Source: JBBDSH01 sp040905045
GTDB taxonomy: Bacteria > Pseudomonadota > Gammaproteobacteria > Eutrophobiales > Eutrophobiaceae
Assembly (NCBI GenBank): GCA_040905045.1
Contig: JBBDSH010000033.1
Location: forward strand, 1-9,021
DNA: 9,021 nt
Direction: 5' to 3'
The stretch's first letter is position 1; each line of letters opens with the position of its first letter. Of the stretch, positions 7,316-9,021 are shown one piece after another. A model generated the notes under the pieces. That model ran no database searches. It had not been told where the DNA came from and saw only the letters and a list, made by a program, of their open reading frames with translations. The translations under genes were made by a program, and so were the position numbers.

Positions 7316-7369
7316 GAACCAAAAGGGTCAGTGTCGATTGATATCAATCGACACTGACCCTTTTGGTTC
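7316..7369. repeat. Perfect 54-bp palindrome
   Basis: Two 27-bp arms meet with no spacer at 7342/7343 (central GATATC) and match at every position. The arms contain AAAAGGGTCAGTGTCGATTG. This resembles the AAGGGGTCAGAGT-type ends I associate with small transposon relics in gammaproteobacteria; that link is from memory. It lies 22 bp beyond the 3' end of the DUF2283 gene, between convergent genes. No T-run flanks either side, so it is not a standard terminator. Confidence 0.95.
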
Positions 7370-7391
7370 TTTGTGCACCTCGAACGACTGG

Positions 7392-7610
7392 TTATGCAGC
7401 AGCAGTTTCAACTTTGCCGGGAAGTTTGCTGAGGATGAGCTTTTTCAGTTCGACTTTATTACTAGCGTTGTCGATATCAATGCCAACGAGTTTGCCATCG
7501 GCATCATAATCGAGAACAACCCCCTCAGATATTTCTTTACTTTCTGTGCTGGGACGGTCAGACAAGTCGATATAAAGTGAATCTGTTTCCGGATGGTAGT
7601 TTAACTTCAT
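7392..7610 (-). CDS. DUF2283 family small protein
   Basis: This 72-residue protein matches the DUF2283 pattern: MKLNYHPETDSLYIDLSD at the N terminus, then SKEISEGVVLDYDADGKLVGIDIDNAS. The family is small, acidic and of unknown function, and I recall it often lying next to another small gene. I chose the ATG at 7610 because family homology starts there and GGAGG lies 9 nt upstream. The frame also stays open upstream with no stop as far as 7769, and a TTG at 7679 would give 95 residues. The tail (KKLILSKLPGKVETAAA) is basic and then Ala-rich. The DNA is AT-richer than the operon to the left, and the gene is bracketed by palindromic elements, consistent with an acquired or remnant module. Confidence 0.8.
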   Translation of the reverse strand: MKLNYHPETDSLYIDLSDRPSTESKEISEGVVLDYDADGKLVGIDIDNASNKVELKKLILSKLPGKVETAAA

Positions 7611-7769
7611 GGCCTGAATCCTCCGGTCTGGAAAGGCATTATGTATCGTAAGTTTATCTTCCAGGGTAATTACTCTCAAGTATCTACCGTCGAGTTCTGG
7701 TATCGCCGCCCAAAAGCGATATCGATTATGTTCCTGAGGCTCTGATTTAATTGCATTGATCCCTGATTT
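7611..7769 (-). pseudogene. Probable remnant of a small gene that preceded DUF2283
   Basis: A stop-free - strand frame runs from 7769 into the DUF2283 gene in the same frame. It reads like real protein: SEPQEHNRYRFWAAIPEL (about 7744-7691) followed by DGRYLRVITLEDKLTIHNAF. There is no ATG in this frame; a TAA at 7772-7770 ends it upstream. A neighbouring frame has ATG-ATG at 7785-7780 followed by MSDIKIRDQCN and a stop, which a single-base indel near 7755 would join to the conserved part. At the 3' end, an alternative frame would finish as FRP-stop in an ATGA overlap with DUF2283. That overlap is what an intact two-gene unit would look like. I read it as a decayed partner gene, possibly frameshifted twice. 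The family is not certain. Confidence 0.45.
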
Positions 7770-7846
7770 TTATATCGGACATCATTCAAAGGTGCCCCAA
7801 TGCGGTCGGTAAACAGCCGGTTTATTTTTCCTCTCCATAAATATTT

Positions 7847-7865
7847 CAAGTACTCCGACCCCTTG
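7847..7865. repeat. Solo half-element related to the 54-bp palindrome
   Basis: On the - strand this reads CAAGGGGTCGGAGTACTTG. The GGGTCRGWGT core and the following TTGA match the arms of the 54-bp palindrome. CAAG and CTTG at its ends are complementary. It sits 15 bp past the stop of the glutamine amidotransferase gene and upstream of the DUF2283 remnant, so the two related elements bracket the DUF2283 strip. Confidence 0.5.
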
Positions 7866-7879
7866 ATTTCGTTGAGTCA

Positions 7880-8692
7880 TCACAACTGCACGCTCGCGAC
7901 GATTTCACCCTGGCGTACCGCAAGAACCTCACCTTCCCGCATGGGCGTCCACGCTTCGTGGGTGAGTGGCACACTGGCCAGCAGGATCACACGCTGCGCC
8001 GTTATTGTTTCTGCTGATTCACTATCGCGCACCAGCACCGCTTCTATGCCGGCCGGACACTCCAGACGATAAAGCGCTGGCGAAGTGACCTGACCCGTCA
8101 GGGGTTGCCGCCGCCGGTCAGCGTGTACAAACAGCACATCACCATCGGCATAGAGAAAACTGGCTGGGCCCAGTGCCCGAAGCGCCACAGCCACTTCAGC
8201 CACGGTATCCAGTCTGGCTTGCAAGGATGGCGGTTGACCACGAGCGTGTGGCAGTTGTCTGATCCGATCCAACAGCAGGCAGAAGGCCAACTCCGAATCG
8301 GTCTCGCCCACTGGCTGAAAAAATTCGTTCCCGACAAGCGATGAGTGTGCCAGTGGTTTCAGGTTGCCGTTGTGGGAAAAAACATGAACGCGACCATTGA
8401 GCTCCCGCGAGAAGGGGCCGGTGTTGGCCAGATTGATGGCGCCTTGGGTGGCGTGGCGTATATACCCGAGCGATAAGGTCGTTTCCGGGCCGTTTGCTTC
8501 CAGCCAGGGGACCAATGGGCAGGTGTCGGCTGGCGTTGTGTCGCGATACAGGGCGACGTCGTGGCCCTGATAAAACGCCAGCCCCCAACCGTCGCGATTG
8601 CGGCTGTCACCGCTGGCGTGAGCGGCCAGGGCTGTCAGGGAGGACGTCAGCCTGGCCGGATGTCGGCAGGACATGGCCAGTAATTCGCACAT
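7880..8692 (-). CDS. Class II glutamine amidotransferase domain protein (YafJ type)
   Basis: This 270-residue protein has the N-terminal nucleophile (Ntn) glutaminase fold and is similar in length and motif order to E. coli YafJ (about 255). Cys2 directly after the initiator Met is the expected catalytic nucleophile. DGWGLAFY (34-41), YIRHATQGAINLANTGPF (77-94), FSHNGNL (105-111, with N108/G109 for the oxyanion hole) and PVGETDSELAF (127-137) are the conserved blocks. There is no synthase domain, so it releases ammonia from glutamine for an unknown acceptor or acts alone. The frame is open further upstream to 8794. MCELL is the family start, it puts Cys in position 2, and GGAGGT lies 7 nt before that ATG, so the start is well supported. 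A 50-residue ORF ends 22 bp upstream. Confidence 0.95.
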   Translation of the reverse strand: MCELLAMSCRHPARLTSSLTALAAHASGDSRNRDGWGLAFYQGHDVALYRDTTPADTCPLVPWLEANGPETTLSLGYIRHATQGAINLANTGPFSRELNGRVHVFSHNGNLKPLAHSSLVGNEFFQPVGETDSELAFCLLLDRIRQLPHARGQPPSLQARLDTVAEVAVALRALGPASFLYADGDVLFVHADRRRQPLTGQVTSPALYRLECPAGIEAVLVRDSESAETITAQRVILLASVPLTHEAWTPMREGEVLAVRQGEIVASVQL

Positions 8693-8714
8693 CAGCGCAC
8701 CTCCGTGTCGATTT

Positions 8715-8867
8715 TCATGCGACCACACCGAACAGAGAGCCCACACCGGCGGTGACAGCCATTGCCTTGTAACCGTGGGCGCCACAGCTTCCACTGGCGA
8801 TCAGGTAGCTGCCAAGCTTTTCGATGCGCCCGCGTTCGACGAATACCGCTGCTCTGATCATGGACAT
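8715..8867 (-). CDS. Unrecognised 50-residue protein
   Basis: This short ORF codes MSMIRAAVFVERGRIEKLG, then a glycine-rich part SYLIASGSCGAHGYKAMA, ending VTAGVGSLFGVVA. The ATG at 8867 has AAGGG six bases upstream, and an in-frame TAA at 8879-8877 closes the frame above it; a second ATG at 8861 is possible. The stop lies 22 bp before the amidotransferase ATG, so the two are probably cotranscribed. The C-terminal half (about 35-50) is hydrophobic but too short and too close to Lys34 for a confident membrane helix. G27-S-C-G-A-H-G could bind a metal or cofactor, but this is speculation. I recognise no family. It could also be the tail of a decayed larger gene. Confidence 0.5.
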   Translation of the reverse strand: MSMIRAAVFVERGRIEKLGSYLIASGSCGAHGYKAMAVTAGVGSLFGVVA

Positions 8868-9021
8868 GTCCAACCCTTATTTGAAAATCTGAAATTCAGG
8901 CTAATACTTTGTGCTCCTTCAGAGCTGTACGGTAACGAGCACCAGTGTCACCCCTATCATCGAAAGGGCTCAAATAACTCTGTAGAAAAATAGCGATCCA
9001 TGCGATCTGGCAAAACCGTTA

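Noticed and set aside
7316..7369. 54-bp palindrome as an intrinsic terminator for the convergent genes
   Set aside because: Neither flank has the required T-run, and the stem has no loop.
8673..8993. + strand ORF of 106 codons at the right edge
   Set aside because: It overlaps the amidotransferase start and the 50-residue ORF antisense, has no ribosome binding site or recognisable family, and fits a shadow frame.
8881..9021. - strand open stretch ending DTGARYRTALKEHKVLA and a GTGCTC/GAGCAC hairpin near the right end
   Set aside because: The frame has no ATG start within the window and no family I can recognise. The 6-bp stem with a 20-nt loop is too weak to call.

Overview
The window looks like a chromosomal segment of a gammaproteobacterium with a GC-rich genome. 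The gene order glyQ-glyS-gmhB-lysophosphatidate acyltransferase is one I know from Pseudomonas and related gammaproteobacteria. The intergenic spaces hold GTAG-headed REP elements and ACTCCTT-type heptamer repeats. I cannot name the genus from the sequence.

Positions 1-7095 (+ strand) form one long unidirectional gene run. glyQ and glyS encode the two subunits of tetrameric glycyl-tRNA synthetase. They are separated by a 95-bp gap filled by a heptamer-repeat hairpin. gmhB overlaps the end of glyS by 4 bp and makes a precursor of ADP-heptose for the LPS inner core. A PlsC-type acyltransferase for phosphatidic acid synthesis follows after 9 bp. Three closely spaced accessory genes come next: an HSL-family esterase (14-bp gap), a YdcZ/DUF606 small membrane protein (11-bp gap) and an Old Yellow Enzyme-type flavin oxidoreductase (33-bp gap). 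The first four genes serve translation and envelope synthesis. The last three look like a small-molecule or xenobiotic-handling cassette sharing the same transcriptional direction. A plausible sigma70 promoter lies at 157-185, beside a second heptamer array.

Positions 7096-7879 are an accessory, AT-richer strip. It holds an inverted pair of REP elements (BIME), a perfect 54-bp palindrome with no spacer, and a small DUF2283 gene on the - strand. Upstream of DUF2283 is an in-frame remnant of what may be its former partner gene. A lone half-element at 7847-7865 resembles the arms of the 54-bp palindrome.

Positions 7880-8867 (- strand) hold a probable two-gene unit: a 50-residue unrecognised protein and, 22 bp downstream, a YafJ-type class II glutamine amidotransferase domain protein. 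I see no convincing gene in 8868-9021. I saw no tRNA, rRNA, CRISPR array or intact transposase. The strongest candidates for something new are the palindrome-bounded DUF2283 strip, the small ORF before the amidotransferase, and the repeat hairpin built into the glyQ stop codon.
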